Assembly: GCF_003696285.1 (NCBI RefSeq)
Contig: NZ_RFFL01000006.1
Coordinates: 208,312-272,311 of the forward strand
Direction: 5' to 3'
Origin: Stutzerimonas nitrititolerans
Lineage (GTDB): Bacteria; Pseudomonadota; Gammaproteobacteria; Pseudomonadales; Pseudomonadaceae
DNA: 64,000 nucleotides
The notes beneath the pieces were generated by a model, which saw only the letters and a list, made by a program, of their open reading frames with translations, did no database searches and was not told the origin of the DNA. A program made the position numbers and the translations under genes. This document shows positions 30,284 to 39,886 of this stretch, piece after piece. How positions within the stretch are numbered: the stretch's first letter is position 1; each line of letters begins with the position of its first letter.

Positions 30284-31474
30284 ATGTTGAGAATCAGCCA
30301 TTACCTGCGTGCCCTGGCCCGGCCGACCCTGCCGGTGCTGGGCGCCCGCAGCGCCGGCGGCACACGCCCACCGGTGGTCATCTGGAACCTGCTGCGGCGC
30401 TGCAACCTGACCTGCAAGCACTGCTATGCCACCTCCGCCGACAGCGAATTTCGCGACGAGCTGGATACTGACGAAGCCCTGCAGGTGATCGACGATCTGC
30501 ACGAAGCCGGTGTGCGCGTGCTGATCCTTTCCGGTGGCGAGCCGCTGCTGCGGGACGACATCTTCGAGCTCTCCGCCCATGCCCGCGAAAAGGGCTTCTT
30601 CGTGGCGCTGTCGACCAACGGCACGTTGATCGACGAGCGCAATATCGAGCAGGTGGCTGCGGCGCAGTACGACTATGTCGGCATCAGCATCGACGGCCTG
30701 GAAGCGGTTCATGACGAATGGCGCCAGCTCCAGGGCAGCTTCGTCGCCTCGATGCACGCCATCGACCTGTGCCGCCAACACGGCATTCGCGTCGGGCTGC
30801 GCACCACGCTTACGCAGAACAACTATCCACAATTACCCGCCCTGCTGGCGCTGATGCGCGAGCACGACGTGCAGAAGTTCTATCTCTCGCACCTGAACTA
30901 CAGCGGGCGCGGCAAGCGCAGCCGCAAGGCCGACGCGCATCACCAGATGACCCGCGACGCCATGCGCCAGCTGTTCGAACAGGCCTGGGACGACGTGCAG
31001 AACGGCCGCGAGACCGATTTCGTCAGCGGCAACAACGACGCCGACGCGATCCTGCTGCTGCAGTGGGTCGAGGAGCGCCTGCCGCAACATCGCGACCGCC
31101 TGGAGCAGATGCTGCGCGCCTGGGGCGGCAACGCCTCGGGCAACGGTATCGCCAACATCGACAACATCGGTGATGTGCACCCCGATACCTACTGGTGGCA
31201 GCACACCGTCGGCAACGTGCGCCGGCAGAGTTTCCGCAAACTCTGGCTGGATGAGCCCGAGCCGCTGCTGCGCGAGCTGCGCCAGCACCCGCGCGCCGTG
31301 GGTGGGCGCTGCGCCGAATGCCGCTGGCTGCCGATCTGCAACGGCAACACCCGCACCCGTGCCTGGGCCGCCGGTGACCTGTGGGCGGAAGATCCCGGCT
31401 GCTACCTGAGCGACGAGGAAATCGGATTGCCGCTTCCCGTACGCATCCCCAGCGTGGAAATCAGTGCCCTGTAA
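30284..31474 (+). CDS. nirJ: NirJ, radical SAM enzyme of haem d1 synthesis
   Basis: A 396-residue radical SAM protein. The 4Fe-4S site CNLTCKHCY is at about residues 43-51, the SAM motif LILSGGEPLL follows, and a second cysteine set (CAECRWLPICNGN and a later DPGCY) near the C-terminus suits an auxiliary cluster. NirJ removes two propionate side chains from 12,18-didecarboxysirohaem. GAGGAGACACCC precedes the ATG at 30284. It starts nirJ-nirE-nirN, probably from its own promoter. Confidence 0.94.
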   Translation: MLRISHYLRALARPTLPVLGARSAGGTRPPVVIWNLLRRCNLTCKHCYATSADSEFRDELDTDEALQVIDDLHEAGVRVLILSGGEPLLRDDIFELSAHAREKGFFVALSTNGTLIDERNIEQVAAAQYDYVGISIDGLEAVHDEWRQLQGSFVASMHAIDLCRQHGIRVGLRTTLTQNNYPQLPALLALMREHDVQKFYLSHLNYSGRGKRSRKADAHHQMTRDAMRQLFEQAWDDVQNGRETDFVSGNNDADAILLLQWVEERLPQHRDRLEQMLRAWGGNASGNGIANIDNIGDVHPDTYWWQHTVGNVRRQSFRKLWLDEPEPLLRELRQHPRAVGGRCAECRWLPICNGNTRTRAWAAGDLWAEDPGCYLSDEEIGLPLPVRIPSVEISAL

Positions 31475-31553
31475 ATCAGTCACACCCAGCGGTCGTCAGA
31501 ACCGTACTCAGCCAAGCGCAACCGTCAACCTGATGAGAATCACAGGAGTCCGC

Positions 31554-32390
31554 ATGGACCAGCCAATCACACTCCCCGCTTCGCTGAGCGCCCCGTTCGC
31601 CCCCGGCGAGGTGGCCCTGGTCGGAGCCGGTCCTGGCGACCCGGGCCTGCTCACCCTGCGCGCCTGGAGCCTGCTGCAACAGGCCGATGCGGTGGTCTAC
31701 GACCGCCTGGTCAGCGATGACCTGATGGCGCTGCTGCCCACCGCCTGCAGCCGCCACTATGTCGGCAAGACCAGCGGCTACCACAGCCTGCCACAACCGC
31801 AGATCAATCAGCTGCTGGCGGACCTGGCACGGCAGGACAAACGCGTGGTACGCCTGAAAGGCGGCGATCCCTTCATCTTCGGCCGTGGCGCCGAGGAGCT
31901 GGAGTTCCTGCTCGAACGTGGCATCGACTGCCAGGTTGTGCCCGGCATCACCGCCGCGGCCGGCTGCAGCACCTATGCGGGCATTCCCCTGACGCACCGC
32001 GACCTGGCGCACTCCTGCCAGTTCATCACCGGCCACCTGCAGGAGAACGGCGAGCTGCACCTGCCCTGGAACGCCCTGGCCGAGGGCAACCAGACCCTGG
32101 TGTTCTACATGGGGCTGGGCAGCCTCGGCGAAATCTCGCGCAACCTGATCGCCGCCGGCCTGCCGGTGGACACCCCAGCCGCGTTGATCGGCAATGGCAC
32201 CCGTCAGGACCAGCAGGTGGTGCGCTGCAGCCTCAAGCAACTGCCGAGCATGGCCGAGGAGCAGCAGCTGACGCCACCGACGCTGACGGTGATCGGCAAG
32301 GTGGTCGGGCTGTTCGATGGCCGGCAGGTCCAGTACCCCGCCCGCCTGCATGGCGACAGTGCCGGACACGCGGAGGCCATATGCGGCTGA
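31554..32390 (+). CDS. nirE: NirE, S-adenosylmethionine:uroporphyrinogen III methyltransferase
   Basis: A 278-residue SUMT. It has the SAM-binding start VALVGAGPGDPGLLTLRA and the family stretches VVYDRLVS and VVRLKGGDPFIFGRGAEEL. It makes precorrin-2, which feeds sirohaem and then haem d1. It has no CysG oxidase/chelatase part, so those steps must come from elsewhere. The ATG at 31554 follows CAGGAG. The end overlaps nirN by 10 bases. Confidence 0.94.
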   Translation: MDQPITLPASLSAPFAPGEVALVGAGPGDPGLLTLRAWSLLQQADAVVYDRLVSDDLMALLPTACSRHYVGKTSGYHSLPQPQINQLLADLARQDKRVVRLKGGDPFIFGRGAEELEFLLERGIDCQVVPGITAAAGCSTYAGIPLTHRDLAHSCQFITGHLQENGELHLPWNALAEGNQTLVFYMGLGSLGEISRNLIAAGLPVDTPAALIGNGTRQDQQVVRCSLKQLPSMAEEQQLTPPTLTVIGKVVGLFDGRQVQYPARLHGDSAGHAEAICG

Positions 32391-33901
32391 TCTATGCCCT
32401 GCTGGCCGCGGCTGCGCTGCCGGCCGCCACCTTCGTCGCGCTCGACATGGCGATTCCGCGTGCCGCTGCCGCCGAGACAACCGATGCCCATGCGCTCTAC
32501 CAGCAGTACTGCCAGAGCTGCCATGGCGTCGATCGCCTCGGTGGCGCCGGCCCTGCGCTGTTGCCGGAGAGCCTTGGCCGGATCAAGCCGGACGAGGCGC
32601 GCAAGGTCATCCGGGACGGCCGTCCGGCGAGCCAGATGGCTGCCTACTCGTCGCTGCTCGACGCAGCGCAGATCGACAGCCTGGTCAGCTACCTCTATCG
32701 GCCTTCCGCCATGCCGCCGACCTGGAGTGATGCCGACATTCGCGCCAGCCACCGGATGCTGGCGGATGTCGCCAAGCTGCCCGACAGTCCGCAACACGGC
32801 GCCGACCCGCTCAACCTGTTCGTAGTGGTCGAGGCCGGCAATCATCACGTGCGTGTTCTCGACGGCGATCGCTTCGAGGAACTGGCCAACTTCCCCTCGC
32901 ATTTCGCTCTGCACGGTGGGCCTAAGTTCTCGCCGGACGGGCGCTTCGTCTATTTCGCCTCGCGCGATGGCTGGGTCAGCGTCTACGACCTGCATAACCT
33001 GACGATGGTCGCCGAGGTCCGCGCCGGGCTGAACACCCGCAACCTGGCCGTGAGCAACGACGGCCGCTGGGTGCTGGTGGGCAACTACCTGCCGGGCAAC
33101 CTGGTGCTGCTGGACGCCCGCGACCTGTCGCTGGTCAAGCACATACCCGCGGTGGGTCTGGACGGCACACCGTCCCGGGTCAGCGCCGTGTACACCGCGC
33201 CACCGCGCGACAGCTTCGTGGTCGCGCTGAAGGATGTGAAGGAAGCCTGGGAGCTTTCCTATGCCGGCGAGCCGGACTTCGAACCTCGGCGCATCGAAGC
33301 CGCGGACTTTCTCGATGATTTCTCCTTCACCCCGGACTACCGCCACCTGCTCGCCACCTCGCGCAAGGCCCATGGCGGCCAGGTGATCGACCTCGACACC
33401 CGCAAGGCGGTCACCGACATCCCGCTGCCCGGCATGCCGCACCTGGGTTCGGGCATCTACTGGAAACGCGGCGGCGAATGGGTATTCGCCACCCCGAATG
33501 TCAGCAAGGGCCTGATCTCGGTGCTCGACATGCAGAGCTGGAAGCTGATCAAGGAGATTCCCACCGAAGGGCCGGGCTTCTTCATGCGCAGCCATGAGCA
33601 TTCGAAGTACGCCTGGACCGATGTGTTCTTCGGCCCCAACAACGATGCCGTGCACCTGATCGACAAACAGACCCTGGAAGTCGCCCACACCCTGCGCCCG
33701 ATGCCCGGCAAGAACGCCGCGCACGTCGAGTTCACCAAGAACGGCAAGCACCTGCTGCTCAGCGTCTGGGACACCGACGGCGCGCTGATCGTCTACGACA
33801 GTGACACCCTGGAGGAGATCAAGCGCATCCCGATGAACAAGCCCTCGGGCAAGTACAACGTCGGCAACAAGATCGAATTCGCCGAAGGCACCTCGCATTA
33901 G
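32381..33901 (+). CDS. nirN: NirN, dihydro-haem d1 dehydrogenase
   Basis: A 506-residue periplasmic paralogue of NirS. It has a signal peptide ending near AAAAE, a cytochrome c domain with CQSCH, and a C-terminal propeller with NirS-like segments (GPGFFMRSHEHSKYAWTD, MNKPSGKYNVGNK). NirN oxidises dihydro-haem d1 to haem d1 in the last step and can hand the cofactor to NirS. It ends the nirJEN unit; a large imperfect inverted repeat follows. Confidence 0.94.
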   Translation: MRLIYALLAAAALPAATFVALDMAIPRAAAAETTDAHALYQQYCQSCHGVDRLGGAGPALLPESLGRIKPDEARKVIRDGRPASQMAAYSSLLDAAQIDSLVSYLYRPSAMPPTWSDADIRASHRMLADVAKLPDSPQHGADPLNLFVVVEAGNHHVRVLDGDRFEELANFPSHFALHGGPKFSPDGRFVYFASRDGWVSVYDLHNLTMVAEVRAGLNTRNLAVSNDGRWVLVGNYLPGNLVLLDARDLSLVKHIPAVGLDGTPSRVSAVYTAPPRDSFVVALKDVKEAWELSYAGEPDFEPRRIEAADFLDDFSFTPDYRHLLATSRKAHGGQVIDLDTRKAVTDIPLPGMPHLGSGIYWKRGGEWVFATPNVSKGLISVLDMQSWKLIKEIPTEGPGFFMRSHEHSKYAWTDVFFGPNNDAVHLIDKQTLEVAHTLRPMPGKNAAHVEFTKNGKHLLLSVWDTDGALIVYDSDTLEEIKRIPMNKPSGKYNVGNKIEFAEGTSH

Positions 33902-33917
33902 CGGCAAGAGACGATAA

Positions 33918-33996
33918 AGCGCTGGAAGCCTGAGGCTGGGCGTGATCGGTGCTCTCCAAGGGGTGCCTTTTCGTCCAGCTTTCAGCCTCCAGCGCT
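33918..33996. repeat. Large imperfect inverted repeat after nirN
   Basis: AGCGCTGGA (33918-33926) pairs with TCCAGCGCT (33988-33996), and the stem continues inward with mismatches (GCCTGAGGCTGG against CCAGCTTTCAGCC). It resembles GCTGGAGGCTGAAAGC-type extragenic elements of pseudomonads. It could act as the terminator of nirJEN. There is no T-tract. Confidence 0.5.
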
Positions 33997-34069
33997 CTTA
34001 ATCGGCCTTTCAGCTTCAACTTTTCATCTCAAAGTGCTCTCATATCAATTTCCCTGATACGAGCACAGC

Positions 34070-34930
34070 ATGGATATCGATCTCGCCCGCACCTTTCTCG
34101 AGATCATCCGCAGCGGCAGCTTCATCGCCACCGCCGATCGCCTGCACATCACCCAGACCGCCGTCACCGCACGCATACGCAACCTGGAGCAGCAGCTCAA
34201 CTGCCGGCTGTTCGTGCGCAATCGGGCAGGCGCGAAGCTGACACCCGATGGCGAGCGGTTCGTCGCCTATGCGACGCAACTGGTGCAGACCTGGGAAGCG
34301 GCGCGGCGCGATCTGCCGTTGCCGCAGGGCTATGGCGACCTGCTGTCGATCGGCGCCGAGGTCAGCCTGTGCAACCCGTTGATGCTGGCCTGGTTGCAGC
34401 GCATGCGGCAGACCATGCCCAGCCACGCGCTGCGCACCGAAGTCGCCAGCGACGGCGAATTGCAGGAGAAACTCGAACTGGGCGTACTGGATGCCGCGCT
34501 GGTGCATCGCCCCGAATACCGACCGGGGCTGCAGGTCGAACAGTTGCTCGAAGAAAAACTGATCCAGGTGGTGCAGACGGCCAATCCCGAGCCCTATCTG
34601 TATGTCGACTGGGGAACGGCATTCGGCAAGCAGCACGACATGGCGCTGCCCGACCATACACGCTCGCCACTCAGCTTCAGCCTGGGGCCGATGGCCCTGC
34701 AATACCTCCTGCAATGCGGCGGGCGTGGCTACTTCCGGACTCGCGTGGTGCAGCGCTACCTGGACGAAGGCATTCTCAAGCGCGTCGAACAGGCGCCGGA
34801 ATTCTCCTACCCGGTGTACCTGGTCTACTCGCGCGCCAGCGAATCCCCGGCGCTGAACAAGGCCCTGGAATTGCTGCGCGAAGTGGCGCGGGACGACTAC
34901 GACTGGTCGCGCTGGTATTACGAGATCTGA
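34070..34930 (+). CDS. LysR-family transcriptional regulator
   Basis: A 286-residue LysR regulator with an N-terminal winged helix (LARTFLEIIRSGSFIATADRL, then TQTAVTARIRNLEQQL) and a C-terminal effector domain of normal length. Its ligand is unknown. It follows nirN by 168 bases with a repeat between, and it is convergent with the HPP-CBS gene. Nothing in the sequence links it to denitrification beyond its position. Confidence 0.85.
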   Translation: MDIDLARTFLEIIRSGSFIATADRLHITQTAVTARIRNLEQQLNCRLFVRNRAGAKLTPDGERFVAYATQLVQTWEAARRDLPLPQGYGDLLSIGAEVSLCNPLMLAWLQRMRQTMPSHALRTEVASDGELQEKLELGVLDAALVHRPEYRPGLQVEQLLEEKLIQVVQTANPEPYLYVDWGTAFGKQHDMALPDHTRSPLSFSLGPMALQYLLQCGGRGYFRTRVVQRYLDEGILKRVEQAPEFSYPVYLVYSRASESPALNKALELLREVARDDYDWSRWYYEI

Positions 34931-34957
34931 CCAAGGTCCGCGCCCAGGCGCCGACCA

Positions 34958-36097
34958 TCAGTCCGGTAGATGCTTGAGCCAGTTCTGGTACAGCGCGGCG
35001 ATCAGGTCGGTCTGGGTGATCATGCCCACCAGCCGCTCCTGCTGGTCGACTACCGGCAGGCAGTGCAGGCCCCGGTCCGACAGCATGAAGACCAGGTCGG
35101 CCATGTGCGCGTCCTCCCTCACCGAGACCACAGGGCTGCTCATGATCGCGCGCAGCTTGGTGCCTCGCAGAAACTTCAGCTGACCGAAATTGACGCCCGC
35201 CGGGCTCGGCCGGAAATGCTTGAGCAGGTCCACCAGGGTGACGATGCCGATCAGCTTGTGGCTTTCCTTCTCCAGCACCGGCATCGCGCGCAGGCGGTGC
35301 TGCTGCAGGGTCTGCCAGGCCTGCTGGATGAAGGCATCCGGCGTGCTCCAGTAGAGATCGCGGGACATGATGTCCGCCGCGGTGATCTCGCCCATGCTGC
35401 GGCGCAGGGCATGCTTCTCGGTCTGCTTGATCAGCTGCGCCAGGTCGTCACGGGTCACGTCGACGTACTCGCCGAAATCCTCGAGCGCGCGCGTCACGTC
35501 GTCCTCGGTGAAGCTCAGCCGATCGCCCGGCAGCGGATCGCGGGTGTGGTGGATGTTTTCCTTGTTGGGTCGCCCCTTGGGATAGGCATGCCCGGTCAGG
35601 TTGTTGTAGACCAGCGCCACCGAGATCAGCAGAAGCGACACGAACGCCACCGGGATCAACAGCGTATAGCCCAGCGCATGCAAATCGGCGCTGCCGACCG
35701 CAGCGACCATCGCCAGCGCCGCCGCCGGAGGGTGCAGGCAACGCAGGCAGAACAGGCAGAGCAGCACCAGCGCGCCGGTCATGGCAGCCGCCGTCACCGG
35801 ATCGAAGCCGCTCAACCCGAGGCTGATGCCCACCGTCGTCGCCACCAGGCTGCCGGCGAGCACCGACCAGGGCTGTGCGAACGGGCTGGACGAGGCCGCG
35901 AACAGCAGCACGGCCGACGCCGCCGCCGGGGCCGCCATCGGCAACATCACGGCCGCACCGAACAACCAGATGCCGAACGAAAGCGCGATCGCCAGGGCAA
36001 TGGCGATGCCCAGGGCGACGCGGATCCATTCTTTGGGTGGGGCAGTCAGGGGAGCGGGCGCGAACGAACGGCACCAGAGCAATAGGCGGTCTTGCAT
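34958..36097 (-). CDS. HPP-family membrane protein with two CBS domains
   Basis: A 379-residue protein. Residues about 20-170 form an HPP integral-membrane domain (roughly four to five helices), including the namesake motif in LRCLHPPAAALAMVAA. Residues about 225-375 carry a CBS pair (ITAADIMSRDLYWSTPD and LRAIMSSPVVSVREDAHMADL), which usually bind adenine nucleotides. HPP proteins of chloroplasts have been reported as nitrite transporters, so a nitrite or nitrate transport role fits this location but is inference. It is 110 bases downstream of the orphan ccoN on the same strand. Confidence 0.85.
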   Translation of the reverse strand: MQDRLLLWCRSFAPAPLTAPPKEWIRVALGIAIALAIALSFGIWLFGAAVMLPMAAPAAASAVLLFAASSSPFAQPWSVLAGSLVATTVGISLGLSGFDPVTAAAMTGALVLLCLFCLRCLHPPAAALAMVAAVGSADLHALGYTLLIPVAFVSLLLISVALVYNNLTGHAYPKGRPNKENIHHTRDPLPGDRLSFTEDDVTRALEDFGEYVDVTRDDLAQLIKQTEKHALRRSMGEITAADIMSRDLYWSTPDAFIQQAWQTLQQHRLRAMPVLEKESHKLIGIVTLVDLLKHFRPSPAGVNFGQLKFLRGTKLRAIMSSPVVSVREDAHMADLVFMLSDRGLHCLPVVDQQERLVGMITQTDLIAALYQNWLKHLPD

Positions 36098-36157
36098 GTT
36101 TTCTGCTTGAGTGGGGATTACTGGAGTGGGAACTGCTGGGGTGCGTTACCGGCGCCG

Positions 36158-36180
36158 AAAAAAATGCCCTTCCCTGGGCC
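36158..36180 (-). terminator. Weak terminator-like site between ccoN and the HPP gene
   Basis: On the minus strand a short GCCC/GGGC stem (36166-36179) is followed by ATTTTTTT (A-run on plus at 36158-36164). The stem is only about 4 bp, so partial termination at best. Confidence 0.35.
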
Positions 36181-36207
36181 GCGCACTAGCAACGCGTAAA
36201 AGGGGGT

Positions 36208-37659
36208 TCAGACACCACTGCCAACGAGCGGCTGCGAACCTTGGAGCGAGCGGCTTTCGCTGCGTGTGTGGCGCAGTGTCAGCCAGGTGTTGAGCGCCAT
36301 CAGCAGCATCCCCGAAGCGAAGGCACCGCCGCCGATCAGGCGAACGATGTAGCCCGGATGGCTGGCTTCCAGCGCCTCGACGAAGGAGTAGGTCAGGGTG
36401 CCGTCGCTGTTGACCGCACGCCACATCAGGCCCTGGGCGATGCCGTTGACCCACATCGAGGCGATGTAGAGCACGGTGCCGATGGTGGCCAGCCAGAAGT
36501 GCGCGTTGATCATGCCGACGCTGTACATCTGCTTGCGATCGTAGAGCCGCGGAATCAGGTGATACAGCGAGCCGATAGAGATCATCGCTACCCAACCGAG
36601 GGCGCCAGCGTGGACGTGGCCGATGGTCCAGTCGGTGTAATGGGACAGCGCGTTGACGGTCTTGATGGCCATCATCGGGCCTTCGAAGGTGGACATGCCG
36701 TAGAAGGCCAGCGACACCACCAAGAAGCGCAGCACCGGATCGGTGCGCAGCTTATGCCAGGCGCCGGAGAGGGTCATCATGCCGTTGATCATGCCGCCCC
36801 AGCTGGGCGCGAGCAGGATCACCGACATCGCCATGCCCAGGCTCTGCGCCCAGTCCGGCAGTGCGGTGTAGTGCAGGTGATGCGGACCGGCCCAGATGTA
36901 CAGGGAGATGATCGCCCAGAAATGCACGATGGACAGGCGATAGGAATAGATCGGCCGCTCGGCCTGCTTCGGCACGAAGTAATACATGATGCCGAGAAAG
37001 CCCACCGAGAGAATGAAGCCCACCACACTGTGCCCGTACCACCACTGGATCATCGCGTCGGTGGCGCCGGAATAGATCGAGTAGGACTTCATCAGGCTCA
37101 CCGGCACCAGCGCGTGGTTGATCACGTGCACCATGCCGGTGACGATTATGAAGGCGCCGAAGAACCAGTTGCCCACGTAGATGTGGCTGACCTTGCGATA
37201 CGCGATGGTGCCGAAGAACAGGTAGGCATAGGCCAGCCAGACCAGGGTCACCCAGGCGGCGATCGGCCATTCCATCTCCGCGTATTCCTTGGAGGTGGTG
37301 TAGCCCAGCGCGTAGCTGACCACCATGGCGACGCACGCGGCTTGCCAGGCCCAGAAGACGAACTCGCCGAGGCTATCGGAGATCAGGCGAACACGGCTGG
37401 TGCGCTGCACCACATAGAGTGAGGTCGCGAACAGCGCGTTACCGCCGAAGGCGAAGATCACCAGGTTGGTGTGCATCGGCCGTACGCGACCGAAGCTGGT
37501 CCAGGGCAGATCGAAATTCAATACCGGCCAGACCAGTTGCGCCGCAATGAACACGCCCAGGCCCATGCCGATGATTCCCCACACCACCGTCATCAGGGTG
37601 AACTGACGCACGACGCGGTAGTTGTAGAGGGGAGATGCCGATGTGGACGCTTCGATCAT
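36208..37659 (-). CDS. ccoN: Orphan cbb3-type cytochrome oxidase catalytic subunit (CcoN-like)
   Basis: A 483-residue haem-copper oxidase subunit I with about 12 membrane helices and all metal-ligand histidines visible: [33 protein letters not shown] and [14 protein letters not shown]. CcoN reduces oxygen in complex with CcoO, CcoP and CcoQ; none of these is present here. It is therefore an isolated isoform, like the orphan ccoN3 and ccoN4 of P. aeruginosa, which assemble with subunits encoded elsewhere. No strong ribosome site is seen before the ATG, and a large palindrome lies upstream. Confidence 0.9.
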   Translation of the reverse strand: MIEASTSASPLYNYRVVRQFTLMTVVWGIIGMGLGVFIAAQLVWPVLNFDLPWTSFGRVRPMHTNLVIFAFGGNALFATSLYVVQRTSRVRLISDSLGEFVFWAWQAACVAMVVSYALGYTTSKEYAEMEWPIAAWVTLVWLAYAYLFFGTIAYRKVSHIYVGNWFFGAFIIVTGMVHVINHALVPVSLMKSYSIYSGATDAMIQWWYGHSVVGFILSVGFLGIMYYFVPKQAERPIYSYRLSIVHFWAIISLYIWAGPHHLHYTALPDWAQSLGMAMSVILLAPSWGGMINGMMTLSGAWHKLRTDPVLRFLVVSLAFYGMSTFEGPMMAIKTVNALSHYTDWTIGHVHAGALGWVAMISIGSLYHLIPRLYDRKQMYSVGMINAHFWLATIGTVLYIASMWVNGIAQGLMWRAVNSDGTLTYSFVEALEASHPGYIVRLIGGGAFASGMLLMALNTWLTLRHTRSESRSLQGSQPLVGSGV

Positions 37660-37820
37660 GGACGTGCATGAGGCAACTGCGCACGCGCCTGGGAAACACA
37701 GGCATGCCGCGCACCTGCCACTCCTTCGTGAGGTCAGGTTCGTGAGCGCGGCAAGCGGCCGCGTCGACTGGGAATGCCGCCCATTGTCGACCGACCGTTG
37801 AGTTATCTCTAATGAATAGT

Positions 37821-37860
37821 GTTGCCGTTATAGCGCAATTTTTTTGCTATATACGGTAAC
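37821..37860. repeat. AT-rich 40-bp palindrome upstream of ccoN
   Basis: GTTGCCGT-TATAGC at the left (from 37821) mirrors GTTACCGTATATAGC read from the other end (37860 backwards), with one mismatch and one single-base bulge around a T-run centre. It lies between the chemoreceptor stop and the ccoN start. Its shape suits an operator or hairpin terminator. Confidence 0.5.
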
Positions 37861-37902
37861 GCTTTGGCGGCATGTGAAGCGCCTGTTTAGCGATGCGCGG
37901 CT

Positions 37903-39015
37903 TCAGGCGATCGCCGCGCAGGCCTGACGTCCGTACTGCTCTACCACCGCGGCGACGATGCGCATCACTTCCAGGTTGGCTTCTTCCATCTGCTCGAGAT
38001 GCTGCAATGCCTTCTCCAGATGCTGCGCCTGGAAGGCATCGATGGCGGCCTGGCCCTGATCGTGCACTGCAGTGTGCGGCCGCTCGATCCGCTGGAAGTG
38101 CTCCAGGTCCTGCATCTCGCGGTTGCCTTCCCCGTAGTACCAGCGGCCGAAACGACATTCGCGCTCGCTGGGCAGTTGCGCGCTGCCCTGGGTATCGCTG
38201 CCGAGCAGCTGGTTGTAGACGACGAACTTGAGTGACAACTCGTCGAGGTTGGCCAGTTCGATACCGGCACGGAACGACGAATTGTCGATGCCATGCCGCA
38301 TGCTGCCGGCCAGCTGATGCAGGGTCCGCATGGCGCCGACGGCCAGCTCGGTGGTCTGGCTGAAACCCTGGGCGAGCTTGCCCTGCAACTGGATGTAGTC
38401 GTGAACGCTGGCGATTTCGGCCTGGACTTCGCCGATCTTGCGCACGATGTCCTCGGTGGCGAGCGCGGTCTTTTCCGCCAGGCTGCGAATCTCCCCGGCC
38501 ACCACGGCGAAGCCGCGCCCCGCCTCACCGGCCCGGGCGGCCTCGATCGCGGCGTTGAGCGCCAGCAGGTTGGTCTGGCTGGCGATTCCGCTGATCAGAT
38601 CGACGATCCCGTTGATCTCCTTGGAATGGCCGGCCAGGGTGTCGACTTTGTGCGAGGCCTGGTTGAGCCCGCTCTCCATGTCCGAAGCCTTGCTCTGCAG
38701 CTCGCCGAAATGCTTCTGGTTGCTCAGTGCCGCCGAGGCCACCTGCTCGGCATGCGCCTTGTTCTGGCCCAGCTGTTCGGTGAGGTATTCGAACGAATCC
38801 CCCAGATGCGCGATCGAGTGGCTGAAGCGAATCAGGTTGCCGGCCACGCCGCGGTAATAATCGAACTGCCGACCGCTGGTTCGATTGGCCTGCCTGGCGG
38901 CCTCCAGCTCCTGCTCCAGTTCGGCGATCCGCGAGCGCTGCTCGTTACAGGTCGCCTGGAGACGATCCTGTTCCTGCTGCAGCTTGCGCGCCGTTTTCTT
39001 CCATCCAAACAGCAT
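37903..39015 (-). CDS. Soluble methyl-accepting chemotaxis protein with C-terminal CZB domain
   Basis: A 370-residue cytoplasmic chemoreceptor. No membrane segment is seen. It has an N-terminal coiled coil (residues about 8-45), a receptor signalling hairpin with [18 protein letters not shown], and a C-terminal CZB (chemoreceptor zinc-binding) domain from about residue 255 ([38 protein letters not shown]). CZB domains bind zinc through His and Cys and in some bacteria sense hypochlorite or other oxidants. Its place between nnrS and ccoN hints at taxis related to respiration or nitrogen oxides, which is inference. Confidence 0.88.
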   Translation of the reverse strand: MLFGWKKTARKLQQEQDRLQATCNEQRSRIAELEQELEAARQANRTSGRQFDYYRGVAGNLIRFSHSIAHLGDSFEYLTEQLGQNKAHAEQVASAALSNQKHFGELQSKASDMESGLNQASHKVDTLAGHSKEINGIVDLISGIASQTNLLALNAAIEAARAGEAGRGFAVVAGEIRSLAEKTALATEDIVRKIGEVQAEIASVHDYIQLQGKLAQGFSQTTELAVGAMRTLHQLAGSMRHGIDNSSFRAGIELANLDELSLKFVVYNQLLGSDTQGSAQLPSERECRFGRWYYGEGNREMQDLEHFQRIERPHTAVHDQGQAAIDAFQAQHLEKALQHLEQMEEANLEVMRIVAAVVEQYGRQACAAIA

Positions 39016-39033
39016 CGAGGGTTCCTCGCTCTT

Positions 39034-39777
39034 TCAGCTCAGGGTGAAGCCGTTATCGACGACCCAATCCTGACCGTAGACGCCACGCGCTCCTTGCGAC
39101 AGCTGAAACAGAATCACGTTGGCCACCGCGGCCGATTCCAGGAAATGCCCCGGCAGCAGGCGCTGGGCGATGCCATCGGCCACGCCCTCGAGCTGCTCGT
39201 CCGACAGGCCCAGGGTGCCCCAGATCGCCGTCGCGGTAGGGCCGGGCGAAACCATGTTGATGCGCACGCCCAGCGGCGCGAACTCCACCGCCAGGGTACG
39301 GGCCTGCGCCGCCAACGCCGCCTTGCTGGCGATGTAGGCCGCCAGGCCCGGATAGGTCGAGCGCGTCAGGAAGGTACCGATGAAGACCACCGAGGCAGAC
39401 TTCGCCAGCTCATGACGCAGCGTTCCCAGCGTATTCAACGCACCCGCTCCGTTGACCGCCCATTGCCGATCGAACGCCGCCATGTCGAGGCCATCCGCCA
39501 GCTCGGCGATACCGGCATTGGGCACCAGATAATCGACCTGCCCCAGCTGCGCGGCGCGTGCCCGCAAGGCCTGCAAGTCGGCCGGCACGGTCACGTCGCC
39601 CGCCAGCCAGACCAGTTGCTCCGCGTAGGTCTGCAGCAGCGGCTCCAGTCCGCCCAGCGCGCGGGACATCGACAGCACCCGGGCGCCGCGTTGCAGCAGT
39701 GCCGTGCACAGCGCCAGTCCTATGCCCGAGCTGGCGCCGGTGACGACCGCCAGGCGATCCTGAAAATCGTTTTTCAT
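39034..39777 (-). CDS. Short-chain dehydrogenase/reductase
   Basis: A 247-residue SDR with the nucleotide motif TGASSGIG near residue 15, the NAG strand (PNAGIAEL) and the catalytic YxxxK (YIASK). The substrate is unknown. Three ATGs occur in a row (39783, 39780, 39777); GGAG directly precedes the first, so the third has the best spacing. It is followed 18 bases later by the chemoreceptor gene and is 109 bases downstream of nnrS, all on the same strand. Confidence 0.85.
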   Translation of the reverse strand: MKNDFQDRLAVVTGASSGIGLALCTALLQRGARVLSMSRALGGLEPLLQTYAEQLVWLAGDVTVPADLQALRARAAQLGQVDYLVPNAGIAELADGLDMAAFDRQWAVNGAGALNTLGTLRHELAKSASVVFIGTFLTRSTYPGLAAYIASKAALAAQARTLAVEFAPLGVRINMVSPGPTATAIWGTLGLSDEQLEGVADGIAQRLLPGHFLESAAVANVILFQLSQGARGVYGQDWVVDNGFTLS

Positions 39778-39886
39778 CATCATCTCCGATGCTCGACATT
39801 GCCGAGCCGCAAGCTGCCCCTCCCCTCCGGGAACGGACAGCGGTTTGGAACTCTCGCCGGAAGACCTGAAAGGGCCGGCATCGCCC

